Below are positions 52,048 through 60,558 of a stretch of 64,000 nucleotides of DNA, piece by piece. The notes under the pieces were generated by a model. It had not been told where the DNA came from and searched no databases. It saw nothing but the letters and a program-made list of their open reading frames with translations. The position numbers and the translations under genes were made by a program. Origin of the DNA: JARBAU01 sp029237525 (lineage in GTDB: Archaea; Thermoproteota; Nitrososphaeria; Nitrososphaerales; Nitrososphaeraceae). The stretch lies in the NCBI GenBank assembly GCA_036555705.1, contig DATBKT010000087.1, forward strand, positions 62,001 to 126,000, read 5' to 3'. Numbering within the stretch: position 1 is the stretch's first letter; every line of letters begins with the position of its first letter.

Positions 52048-52136
52048 TTGGCTGTAATTCTTTACTGACTCGGGCTTAATTATTTTTTTGATACCATCGT
52101 ATTACATACTAGTTCTAGGTGCTAGTTGCTTGACAC

Positions 52137-52733
52137 TTAGAAACTCATGGTCTCATCAGTGTGCCCGCTAGAAGTAGTGATAAGAACATCCAATCCATCA
52201 CCACTGGCGGAGTCTCGTTGAATAGATGATTTTATAGCCTTGATAGCAAGCTCACGAGCTTGTTCCCGAGACATTTCATTTTTATATTCTGAATCTAATA
52301 CCCCCAATGCCATTTCAGCTCCAGTGCCTACCGCAGCATAATCATCAGGGAGGACTGAACCAACGGGGTCTAAAGTATAAATTTTGGGTTTGTCTATTAT
52401 CCCGCCAACAATCACTTGGGTCAATAAGGGAAAAAATCTACGCTCAAACATTATCACAGACATTAATTTTGCAATTGAATTAGGGGCTACATTACGGCGA
52501 GTCTCCAGTTTCCTTATTTTCGCCAATGCCCCAACCTGTCTCACTAAAACTTGCATATCCGCAATCATACCCGCACATGCGGCTCCGACAAAATCCGTAA
52601 CAGTGAACGTTTTCTTTGTATTCTTGTTTATTACAAAATTTCCGTATGATACACGCTTTTCAGCCGCCAGTACAACACCCTCTGAAAAGGTAATCCCTAC
52701 TGCAGTTGCACCAGGCATAAATTGAAACGCCAT
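52137..52733 (-). CDS. psmB: Proteasome beta subunit lacking the catalytic threonine
   Basis: The protein has the complete beta-subunit fold: 'GVVLAAEKRVSYGNFVINKNTKKTF', 'ACAGMIADMQVLVRQV', 'PLLTQVIVGGIID', 'RDSASGDGLDVLIT'. In active archaeal subunits the processed N-terminus reads G/TTTVGI. Here it reads GATAVGI, so the nucleophile Thr1 is Ala. Glu17, Arg19 and Lys33 equivalents are kept. The Ser-bearing GSGS loop reads 'GTGAEM'. It is probably a structural, non-cleaving ring subunit that needs an active beta paralogue elsewhere. Length is 198 residues with almost no propeptide. Confidence 0.92.
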   Translation of the reverse strand: MAFQFMPGATAVGITFSEGVVLAAEKRVSYGNFVINKNTKKTFTVTDFVGAACAGMIADMQVLVRQVGALAKIRKLETRRNVAPNSIAKLMSVIMFERRFFPLLTQVIVGGIIDKPKIYTLDPVGSVLPDDYAAVGTGAEMALGVLDSEYKNEMSREQARELAIKAIKSSIQRDSASGDGLDVLITTSSGHTDETMSF

Positions 52734-52905
52734 AGATTTTCAAGTTATATCTTATGCAGGTTAGATTTAGTCCTTTCTATTGCGCAGAATGGATCAAATG
52801 AAATCAGATATAACAAATATGCAATCAGATCAATACAATAAAAATTACTTTAACCAATACCATACACCCATGATTTTCAATTTCGAATGAAAAATGATCT
52901 ATCTC

Positions 52906-54603
52906 TTATTTTTTAGATGTGGAACCATCGTGGATTCTTATTGCTTCAGCTATCAAACGATTTTGTAATTCTAAAGCATCCTTACCCTCCGGATGTTTAG
53001 CTTGTGCTACCGCTTCAGCTACCATATTTATAATATGTCTTAGTAAGAATTCATCGCCCCTACCAGCTTCTGCCCTATAGGTAGAATTCGCCTTATTTAC
53101 AAATACTACATTTTCACTCGTAAAGCTATACCTCGAATCACTTCCATCTTCATAAGGAATGACTTTGTAGCCGACCTTTTTCAAAGCGAAGGTTCTTTTG
53201 ACAACTGGCGTTCGAATCTTCCTGGTCGTCAGCGAGGTATCGCCGAATCTACTGCTCGTACGCCGATCTTGAGTTCCAATTCCGTATAGTCTATCACTGT
53301 TTATAACTGCGGGCAGGCTACCATTTTCTTCCGGTATTGTTGTTGAACTTACAGGTTGAGGCTGATATTTTTCGTCGTCACTAGATGTACTTGCCGAGTC
53401 AGCTGCTTTCCGTTGATCTAGTTCGGCCGAGGATTGTTCGAAAGCAATGTTTGAATCTCTGCTCGGTATCAATTCATTCAAACTCGTGTAACTTTGTCTA
53501 CCTGAACCACTCATTTGACTAGTCGATACGTTTGAGTCAACCAATTCGGTAACATCAACCGTACTTAACTCTTGGATCTCTTCTTGTGTTTCCGAGCTTT
53601 CGACCAAAGCCTGTCCAAGTACTTTGTCAATTTCCCTGTATATTCTAGATTCTTCGCGTGTAATCAATACATCCTCGTATTGACTTAGGCTAGGCAAGAC
53701 AGTAGATTCGATAAACGATTTCATAATCGTCATGAATTTGAAATATTCGCTGTCCTCTATCAAGGCCGATTTATCTGCAAATCTAGAGGTAAGAGAATCA
53801 GATCTTATATATCCAGACATACGATTCAGCTTTGTTTCGAAACCAAAGTGGCTTCTAGTTACAATATGACTTCCAATCATTATGCCTATCCCTCTTTCGT
53901 CCTCTGTCAAGGGTCTTTTTGCAATAACGATTTCGCCAACAATCTTGCCGTTCTCTAGGTTTACTGGAATCCTGTGCCCTTGAATTTCAGGGGGCCTGAC
54001 AAGCTGAGCCTTTTCGAAGTTCCATTCATTAAATTGTTCAGAAATCTTAAAAAAGACCTCGAACATTGGGTGTCGAAGAATCGCTAGCTTTCTTATTTCT
54101 TTTATTAATTTATTACTGTCTATTGAAACCTTTGGATTGTTTAGTAAAATCTCAGTACCATTTCTTTTTAGTGGAGATCCACTTACTTCATCCAAAACAA
54201 CATTGCCAGAGTACAATTTGTCAAGTGTATTAGCGTCTATTTCTATCGATTTTATGAAGTCATCGAGTTTGGTACTGATTTTCATCTTGTCGAATGACGT
54301 CAGGAAAGACAATCGACCTGTTCCATACCGACCAGTTCTAAGCCTCTTGAATTTTGGTGATATATGGTCATACTTTTTGTGTGGAGAACCTAAAAGCAAA
54401 AATTTTTCCATAGATGCGCTATTCATACCTGCATCATCCTCAATGATCACTGATCCATTGGTCAAGACTGTAAGTAGGACCTTTGTAGCATCTTCATCAA
54501 AAGCATTTTCAATTAGCTCTTTAGCAATTTCATTTGGAGAAACCCACGTCTTGGTAGCAAATTCTCTAAAAAAAGAAGGATGAACCCTTAATTCAGTTGC
54601 CAT
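52906..54603 (-). CDS. GHKL (Hsp90/MORC-like) ATPase with disordered linker
   Basis: The N-terminal 150 residues are a GHKL ATPase: 'AKELIENAFDEDATKV' with the Mg-binding Asn33, 'IIEDDAGM' (56-60, the adenine-binding Asp), and 'TGRYGTGRLSF' (90-100, the ATP lid). A transducer-like region follows to about 330. A Ser/Glu/Gln-rich, disordered stretch runs from about 335 to 460. A compact, helical C-terminal domain spans about 465-560. The arrangement recalls MORC, MutL and Top6B relatives but I cannot place it in one family. The gene stands alone. Confidence 0.82.
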   Translation of the reverse strand: MATELRVHPSFFREFATKTWVSPNEIAKELIENAFDEDATKVLLTVLTNGSVIIEDDAGMNSASMEKFLLLGSPHKKYDHISPKFKRLRTGRYGTGRLSFLTSFDKMKISTKLDDFIKSIEIDANTLDKLYSGNVVLDEVSGSPLKRNGTEILLNNPKVSIDSNKLIKEIRKLAILRHPMFEVFFKISEQFNEWNFEKAQLVRPPEIQGHRIPVNLENGKIVGEIVIAKRPLTEDERGIGIMIGSHIVTRSHFGFETKLNRMSGYIRSDSLTSRFADKSALIEDSEYFKFMTIMKSFIESTVLPSLSQYEDVLITREESRIYREIDKVLGQALVESSETQEEIQELSTVDVTELVDSNVSTSQMSGSGRQSYTSLNELIPSRDSNIAFEQSSAELDQRKAADSASTSSDDEKYQPQPVSSTTIPEENGSLPAVINSDRLYGIGTQDRRTSSRFGDTSLTTRKIRTPVVKRTFALKKVGYKVIPYEDGSDSRYSFTSENVVFVNKANSTYRAEAGRGDEFLLRHIINMVAEAVAQAKHPEGKDALELQNRLIAEAIRIHDGSTSKK

Positions 54604-54766
54604 GCTTATCCTGTTTTGATACCAGCTTACCTTTATTTATTGCGCATACTGAAGTAATTGTGGAAGTAATTACAGCTCAAAATCTAAACACCAACAGTTC
54701 AACATATTCGAATTATCCAATAGCCACAATAATTATTTCGCGTCGACCATATGGCCCAATCTGAAA

Positions 54767-55330
54767 TTAAATGGTTACTTTTTCCACAACCCCCGTATCG
54801 ATGATTTTAGTTACGTCTGTCCTAACTTTGTTCAGGTCAATTCCGAAATATTCTCCGGCAATTCCATCTAGCTTAACCAATGCTCTTCTTAAAATTGAGA
54901 TACAGATTTCGCTTTCATTTTTTTGATAGTGCACAAGAGCAGCGGATATCAGAATTATCGAGTTAAGTATTTTTTTTTCATTATTTTCCGATCGCTTCCA
55001 TACACCTTCGAGCACCTCGTGTGTTCTCCAATATTTTTCCGAGTTAAACAGTTCCCTCGCGTATTTGATCGAAGCTATCTTTCCCATATATTTTTCGTCT
55101 ATCTCATAAGATCCAACTAGAGGTGCAATTGTGGTAAGTAATGATAGTGTTGCCTCTATCTGAAAATCGTCTGGTATACTCATGTCAATCTCTAGAAAAT
55201 CGGTAGCAATTCTGATATCACGGATGATTATATTTGAATCGGTGTATAGAGCGCGGACTTCTGTCAACACGTATCTTGCATCTTTCCTTTTGAATCTATC
55301 ATTAAGAAGATAGATCATAAATCTTTTCAT
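54767..55330 (-). CDS. DUF309-domain protein
   Basis: The C-terminal half matches DUF309: 'ARELFNSEKYWRTHEVLEGVWKRSENNEKKILNSIILISAALVHYQK', an all-helical domain with the E/H-rich 'HEVLE' signature, of unknown function. The N-terminal 75 residues are an extra alpha/beta part. Length is 187 residues. It is transcribed in the same direction as the GHKL gene and ends 163 bp upstream of that gene's start. Confidence 0.85.
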   Translation of the reverse strand: MKRFMIYLLNDRFKRKDARYVLTEVRALYTDSNIIIRDIRIATDFLEIDMSIPDDFQIEATLSLLTTIAPLVGSYEIDEKYMGKIASIKYARELFNSEKYWRTHEVLEGVWKRSENNEKKILNSIILISAALVHYQKNESEICISILRRALVKLDGIAGEYFGIDLNKVRTDVTKIIDTGVVEKVTI

Positions 55331-55485
55331 GCGATATATTTCGCCCTAAATAGATATAAGGTCATTCTAAAAAAGCCAACAAGTTGATATGAAAAGCCTT
55401 TTCAAAATATTTTTAAATTTTATTTCAGTACAATCTATTTATTTTAAAGATTGATCTATAGTATTAAGATTAATTTCAAACCAGG

Positions 55486-55659
55486 TCAATAAACTGATTC
55501 AGCTGATGGCCTTAATGATCTTTTGAAAGTTTGATTACCACAATGAGTACAGCGGTATAATCGTCTACGCTTGTATGTATACAAGATATTGGGATCTTCC
55601 AAAATTTGGTGAGATGTTTTAGCTAAGCATTTATCGCAAAATCTTATTTCAAACTGCAT
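55486..55659 (-). CDS. Tiny basic zinc-ribbon protein, 57 aa
   Basis: Cysteine pairs 'CDKC' and 'CTHC' (about 26 residues apart) flank a basic stretch 'YKRRRLYRC', and the C-terminus is basic ('FKRSLRPS'). The form is that of a small nucleic-acid-binding zinc ribbon, as in some ribosomal or transcription proteins. It sits in the 440-bp gap between DUF309 and sucD. The upstream TATA signal is weak. The family is unknown. Confidence 0.5.
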   Translation of the reverse strand: MQFEIRFCDKCLAKTSHQILEDPNILYTYKRRRLYRCTHCGNQTFKRSLRPSAESVY

Positions 55660-55770
55660 TTAACTCAAAACCGTATTGCAATTCTCGGCCAATGAAACAT
55701 CATGAAGTGTCATTGTATTCCATATTGGACTCTTAATTCGCAAGAAAGTCGATAGAATTGGGTCACTAGT

Positions 55771-56685
55771 CTATCGTCTTAGCTCTCGGCGTAGCAGAGT
55801 CGGGACCTCTGCAGGACTCTTTGCGACAGGAATGTGAGCCTTTTGTAGACTTGAAAATTTAGACTCAGCTGAACCATAGTTACCGTAGACAATAGCTCCA
55901 GCATGACCCATTTTCTTTTCTTTTGGAGCCGACCTCCCTGCAATGTATGCTATTACGGGCTTGTTATACCCAACTTTTATCACATATTCGGCAAATTGTT
56001 CCTCTGCGTCTCCCCCTATTTCTCCTACGACAACCACTGAATCAACATCGTCGTAACGTCTGACCATGTCCAAAGCTTCGATAAGATTAGTTCCGTTAAT
56101 GGGATCACCTCCGATACCGAAGCACAGTCGTTGTCCATATCCAGATTTAGACAAATTGTAAGATACCTCGTACATTAGCGTTCCACTTCTAGACAACACG
56201 ACGGTCGTTCCTTTGGTAAAAGGCTGACCAGGCATAATGCCAATTTTCATTGTACCCGGAATTATCACTCCAGGTGTATTCGGGCCAATTATTTTTGCAT
56301 TATTCTCTTTAGCTAACTCAAAAAGCTCTATTGTGTCACGAACCGGGACATGTTCAGGAATGGCCACGATAAGCTTGATTCCACAAGCTAACGCTTCTTT
56401 ACCTGCCGATAGAAATGATGGAGCAGGAACAAAGATCCCAGTAATAGTAGAACCTGTAGATTCAACTGCATCTTTCATATTGTCAAATACCGGGATCCCA
56501 TCAAAGGACATCCCGCCTTTACCTGGAGTTACTCCTGCTGAAATGTTGGTCCCGTATCCTTTCATTAGTCTTGTATGCGTAGAACCAAAGCTACCTGTGA
56601 TACCTTGAATTATTACCTGTTTATTCTCATAGTCATTTTCACTAGATGTTCCTACGAGTATTTTCATCAAATCGAAACTATCCAT
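55771..56685 (-). CDS. sucD: Succinyl-CoA synthetase, alpha subunit
   Basis: The alpha subunit carries the CoA-binding Rossmann domain and the phosphohistidine. Evidence: 'VIIQGITGSFGSTHTRLMKGYGTNISAGVTPGKGG', 'IGPNTPGVI', 'GIGGDPINGTN' and 'MGHAGAIVYG' with the catalytic His. I place the start at the ATG at 56685, which overlaps the sucC stop in an ATGGATAG arrangement, with AGGAG just upstream. A longer start at 56718 is possible. The enzyme links succinyl-CoA and succinate; in this lineage it may also serve the CO2-fixation cycle. Confidence 0.94.
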   Translation of the reverse strand: MDSFDLMKILVGTSSENDYENKQVIIQGITGSFGSTHTRLMKGYGTNISAGVTPGKGGMSFDGIPVFDNMKDAVESTGSTITGIFVPAPSFLSAGKEALACGIKLIVAIPEHVPVRDTIELFELAKENNAKIIGPNTPGVIIPGTMKIGIMPGQPFTKGTTVVLSRSGTLMYEVSYNLSKSGYGQRLCFGIGGDPINGTNLIEALDMVRRYDDVDSVVVVGEIGGDAEEQFAEYVIKVGYNKPVIAYIAGRSAPKEKKMGHAGAIVYGNYGSAESKFSSLQKAHIPVAKSPAEVPTLLRRELRR

Positions 56686-57805
56686 GGATTTTTTTCTCCT
56701 TAGGACTGATTGCTTCAATTACGGCAGCTATCGAATCTTCTACGGAATCGAACATTCTGGCCTTACCCTCTCTGAGAATTTCCTTTGCTTTATCAGATTC
56801 TGATCCAGATATCCTAGCAAAAAGAGGAACCGAAATGATACCTTCTTCATATCCGTCAAATATAGCCTGTGCCACTAAACTGGTTTTCACGATACCACCG
56901 AAAAGATTTATCAAGATTACTTCTATTTGTGATAGTCCAGCAATAAGTTTTAGGGCCTGAAATATTGAATCTCTAGTAGCACTACCACCGAAGTCGAGGA
57001 AAGCACCAGCCTTGCCACCCTGATCCGATACCATATCCAACGTAGACATAACCAATCCAGCTCCGTTCCCTACAATTGCTATATTGCCATCCAACTCTAC
57101 GAACGAAAAGCCATTTTTACGTGCTTGAGACTCCTGCTTAGAAAGATATTCGTACTTGACTAATTCCGGATGCCTAAATAATGAATTGTCATCAATTATT
57201 ATTTTAGAATCAAGTGCAATTACAGACTCGTCAGCAGAGACAACCAGGGGATTTATTTCAGCTAACTCCGCTTCATTCTCTACGACTAATTTCGACAAAT
57301 TCAATAATATGTTTGCAATTGGGTCCTTCAAGGATTCTCGAAGAGATAAGTCATTGGCAATTCTATACGCAGTTTCTCTTGAAATACCCCTCAGGGGAAC
57401 ATCCACTACTATCTTATTTTTCGCACTCTCGATCTCAACGCCACCTTCAGGAGATGCAATAATAGAATAGCACCTTTTGCTCCTATTAAGAAAATAGGAA
57501 AGATACAATTCCTCCTTAATATCAACCGCCTGTTCCAAAAGAATGCCCCTTGGAAGTTCGCCCTTTACTTTATTGTGCAAAAGGTCTTCAAACTTGTTGG
57601 CAATATCCTGTTCCGTCATACACTTTAAAATAGCACCTTCCTTTCCCCTTCCACCTACTGTCAACTGTGGCTTTAAAATGAGAGGATAGCCGATTTCCGA
57701 TCCCGATCGAATCGCTTCCTCAATTGAGGATGCTATAGTTGATCGCGGCACTTTGATTCCAGATTGTCTAAACAGCTCCTTCCCCTGATATTCAAGTAGT
57801 CGCAT
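56678..57805 (-). CDS. sucC: Succinyl-CoA synthetase, beta subunit
   Basis: The ATP-grasp beta subunit: N-terminal 'LEYQGKELFRQSGIKVPRS', 'YPLILKPQLTVGGRGKEGAI', 'AEINPLVVS' and the C-terminal ligase domain 'NGAGLVMSTLDMVSDQGGKAGAFLDFGGSA' and 'NLFGGIVKTSLVAQAI'. Length is 375 residues. It is the first gene of the sucCD operon and overlaps sucD by 8 bp. Confidence 0.95.
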   Translation of the reverse strand: MRLLEYQGKELFRQSGIKVPRSTIASSIEEAIRSGSEIGYPLILKPQLTVGGRGKEGAILKCMTEQDIANKFEDLLHNKVKGELPRGILLEQAVDIKEELYLSYFLNRSKRCYSIIASPEGGVEIESAKNKIVVDVPLRGISRETAYRIANDLSLRESLKDPIANILLNLSKLVVENEAELAEINPLVVSADESVIALDSKIIIDDNSLFRHPELVKYEYLSKQESQARKNGFSFVELDGNIAIVGNGAGLVMSTLDMVSDQGGKAGAFLDFGGSATRDSIFQALKLIAGLSQIEVILINLFGGIVKTSLVAQAIFDGYEEGIISVPLFARISGSESDKAKEILREGKARMFDSVEDSIAAVIEAISPKEKKIHG

Positions 57806-57866
57806 GTAGGGCAGGGTTTTATTGCAGTCATTTATATTCCTATTTGCAATACAGATCGTAGAAAAC

Positions 57867-57874
57867 TTATATAT
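57867..57874 (+). promoter_or_regulatory. TATA box of the 56-aa membrane peptide gene
   Basis: TTATATAT located 21 nt before the ATG at 57896, compatible with a leaderless mRNA. Confidence 0.45.
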
Positions 57875-57895
57875 GTAATCAAGAAAATCAGGCTC

Positions 57896-58066
57896 ATGGT
57901 TGAAAAAATGACGGCAGTCTGGTTAATCATTCTGACAATCCTGGTATGCTCATCTGTCCCGGCTGTATTAATTTATTTAACATCTATTCCTCACCCAAAA
58001 TTCATAGCAGCATATTCAAATATTCCAGAATTGGTAAACTTGATTGCGGTAAGATCCAATGTTTAA
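57896..58066 (+). CDS. Small single-span membrane protein, 56 aa
   Basis: Residues 7-29 form one hydrophobic helix ('AVWLIILTILVCSSVPAVLI'), followed by a short polar tail ('SIPHPKFIAAYSNIPEL'). A TATA box sits at the right distance. It lies between the divergent sucC gene and the TPR gene. No family is recognised. Confidence 0.5.
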   Translation: MVEKMTAVWLIILTILVCSSVPAVLIYLTSIPHPKFIAAYSNIPELVNLIAVRSNV

Positions 58067-58222
58067 TTTTTTACCTAGCATTTTAGTAAGCTTCGGTTAA
58101 TCAAGCTGCTTCTGTATGATGTTCGTGATTAAAGGTCGATATTTCCGATCGGTTAGTTGAAATTATTCTGTTTAATTAAATAGTCCAAATGTATTTATCT
58201 GCGATGTGAATTAGCCATATTG

Positions 58223-59347
58223 ATGGGCCCATTCCTTCGCAGGAAGCCTAAAAATGCTTTGCAGCCCTCTGATGACGATGATGGTGCATCTTATGACAGC
58301 TCTATATTTCAAAAAAATGAACTTTACAAAAAGGGCGTGAGTCAGATGGCTAACGACAAGTTAGAAGATGCTATTCGTAGCTTTGAATTGGCTTTGCGAG
58401 TAGACCCCCAATTTGTAGATGCATGGATAAAAAAGGGTTATGCCCATTTTCACTTGGGACAGTACCCGTCTTCGATTCAAGCCTATGACAGGGCGCTAGA
58501 GGTGGATCTCACAAATCCGGAAGCATGGAATCTGAAAGGCCTTACATTCTATAAGATGAAAAATTACGAAAAGGCGATAGAAGCGTGTGAAAAAGCAATC
58601 GATTTTGATCCTACTGATGCTATGTCTTGGTACAATGAGGCTTGTTTTTTGATATTAAGCGGAAAAATTGACGATGGATTGGAGGCGCTGAAGCGTTCTA
58701 TTGAAATTGATATTACTTATGCCAAGAAAGCTGTTAGTGATAGAGACCTCCAAAATGCGAGAAATGAAGATGGTTTTAGACGTATAATTGAGGTTGTTGT
58801 ATTAGAATCCGTACGGCAGGGTCATGATCACGTAGGTAAAATAGTCTGGACCACGAGCATGGACAGGGAAGAAATTCAAGATGCTATGAGTAGACTACTT
58901 ACAAAGGGATTGGTGATAAGAAAAGAGAGGACATATCCGTTCAGAGGCAAGGAGGAATATTACGAGCTGACAAAGGAGATCGCTGAAAAGGTAGGCTACA
59001 CAAAAAAAGTGGGATTTTTAAGAAAAAATCAACAGATGTTGGCGCCCATCGAACAGCTGCACGATATCAGTATGATACTATCAAAAGCTAGGGATGCAAT
59101 TGAAAAAGGGGACTTGAAGCTAACTATGGAAAGCTTTGAGCAATTGATAAACCCGGCAATACATGGAAATATAATTGTCGAACAGTTTTTTGATGAACAT
59201 AGAGACCTTAGGCTTTTCATGATACGTCTACGAGACAAAGGGCAGGACTATTTGAATTCTCATAAAACAAATCTATTGGATTTAATTAACCGGATGGATA
59301 TTAAAGTGAGAAATGGGACTGTTTCCAAAAATGCAGGTGATCTTTAG
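58223..59347 (+). CDS. TPR-repeat protein with winged-helix domain
   Basis: Four tetratricopeptide repeats occupy about residues 33-165, with typical spacing ('AIRSFELALRVDPQFVDAWIKKGYAHFHLGQY', 'AIQAYDRALEVDLTNPEAW'-type units). A winged-helix domain follows at about 190-255 ('GKIVWTTSMDREEIQDAMSRLLTKGLVIRKERTY'). A helical C-terminal region completes the protein, and the N-terminus is an acidic, disordered tail. It is probably a regulatory scaffold that binds DNA or partner proteins. I use the ATG at 58223, directly after an in-frame TTG. Confidence 0.85.
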   Translation: MGPFLRRKPKNALQPSDDDDGASYDSSIFQKNELYKKGVSQMANDKLEDAIRSFELALRVDPQFVDAWIKKGYAHFHLGQYPSSIQAYDRALEVDLTNPEAWNLKGLTFYKMKNYEKAIEACEKAIDFDPTDAMSWYNEACFLILSGKIDDGLEALKRSIEIDITYAKKAVSDRDLQNARNEDGFRRIIEVVVLESVRQGHDHVGKIVWTTSMDREEIQDAMSRLLTKGLVIRKERTYPFRGKEEYYELTKEIAEKVGYTKKVGFLRKNQQMLAPIEQLHDISMILSKARDAIEKGDLKLTMESFEQLINPAIHGNIIVEQFFDEHRDLRLFMIRLRDKGQDYLNSHKTNLLDLINRMDIKVRNGTVSKNAGDL

Positions 59348-59478
59348 ATTGACCAAACAAAGAAACGAGATCTAATCGTTCACTGTTGCTTATCTGCAAG
59401 AGTTTTAGATTATCTCTTTTGTTAGATGCAAGGGTAAATTTAATAATGTATTTATAATATTTCTATTTGTTTCTTCAC

Positions 59479-60303
59479 ATGACAAAAATATTTAGTGAAG
59501 TAGAGGAGAAAGAAATTACTAGGACTATCGTGGCAATGTTTGGTGAAACGATGGCGGATTATGTTGATTCAGACGTAATCATAATTGGTGCCGGGCCATC
59601 AGGTTTAATGGCCGGACGAGATCTAGCCAAATTGGGCATAAAATCTCTAATAGTAGAACAGAATAATTATTTAGGCGGCGGTTATTGGGTAGGTGGATAT
59701 ATGATGAATCCTGTGACGGTCCGCGCTCCTGCCCAAAAGATATGGGATGAATTAGGAGTTCCATACAGAAAAATCACAGAAGGATTATATGCAACTTGGG
59801 GGCCACACGCCTGTTCTAAGCTTATTGCAGCAGCTTGCGATGCTGGTGTTAGGTTTCTGCAATTATCAAAATTTGACGACTTGGTGTTAAAGAATGGACG
59901 AGTATCCGGAGTTGTAATTAACTGGATGCCTGTTTCCGCATTGCCTAGAAATGTCACGTGCGTAGATCCGATAGCGTTAGAAAGTAAAATTGTGATAGAT
60001 GCCTCGGGACACGATTCTGTAGCAGTCAAACGATTGATGGATCGTGGATACATTAAATGGAAAGGCATGGAACCAATGTGGGTTAATGGAGGCGAGGATC
60101 TAGTAGTAGAAAGGACAGGCGAGGTATTTCCTGGACTTATCGCATCTGGCATGTCTGTCACCGAAACTCATGGACTCGCTCGTATGGGACCAACTTTCGG
60201 CTCCATGCTTCTCTCCGGTAGGAAAGCAGCACAAGTTGCAGCCGATAAAATTCAGGAAATTCATACAAAACCTGAACTAGAAGTAAGTCCGTCAGGACTA
60301 TAG
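59479..60303 (+). CDS. thi4: Thiamine thiazole synthase, Thi4 family (Cys-type)
   Basis: Thi4 builds the thiazole half of thiamine from NAD. The FAD/NAD-binding loop is 'VIIIGAGPSGLMAGRDLA', followed by 'VEQNNYLGGGYWVGGYMMN' and, at the end, 'GMSVTETHGLARMGPTFGSMLLSG'. In front of a 'VDP' it has a cysteine ('NVTCVDP'), at the position of the yeast sulfur-donor Cys205; methanogen enzymes have His here and use external sulfide. This one may therefore be a single-turnover enzyme. The ATG at 59479 lies 25 nt after a TTTATAAT box. Confidence 0.92.
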   Translation: MTKIFSEVEEKEITRTIVAMFGETMADYVDSDVIIIGAGPSGLMAGRDLAKLGIKSLIVEQNNYLGGGYWVGGYMMNPVTVRAPAQKIWDELGVPYRKITEGLYATWGPHACSKLIAAACDAGVRFLQLSKFDDLVLKNGRVSGVVINWMPVSALPRNVTCVDPIALESKIVIDASGHDSVAVKRLMDRGYIKWKGMEPMWVNGGEDLVVERTGEVFPGLIASGMSVTETHGLARMGPTFGSMLLSGRKAAQVAADKIQEIHTKPELEVSPSGL

Positions 60304-60558
60304 ATCTCTCCTTCCTATTTTTCCAGTTCTCTATTAATTTTTAAATACGACATTTCATTCTTAAGATTACAATTTCGTAGTGGGTAGAATTTTCATTATT
60401 AACACGAGTCGATCGAGATTCAATATTTCAATTCTGTCACGACTTTGAAATCTACGAACCTCATAGTTACATATAAAGAATGAGGGTGAAAATATTCTAA
60501 TTTGCCGATTCCGAACGAATTAATAACAGGATGATGGATCCTTACTCCTTATAACGTT

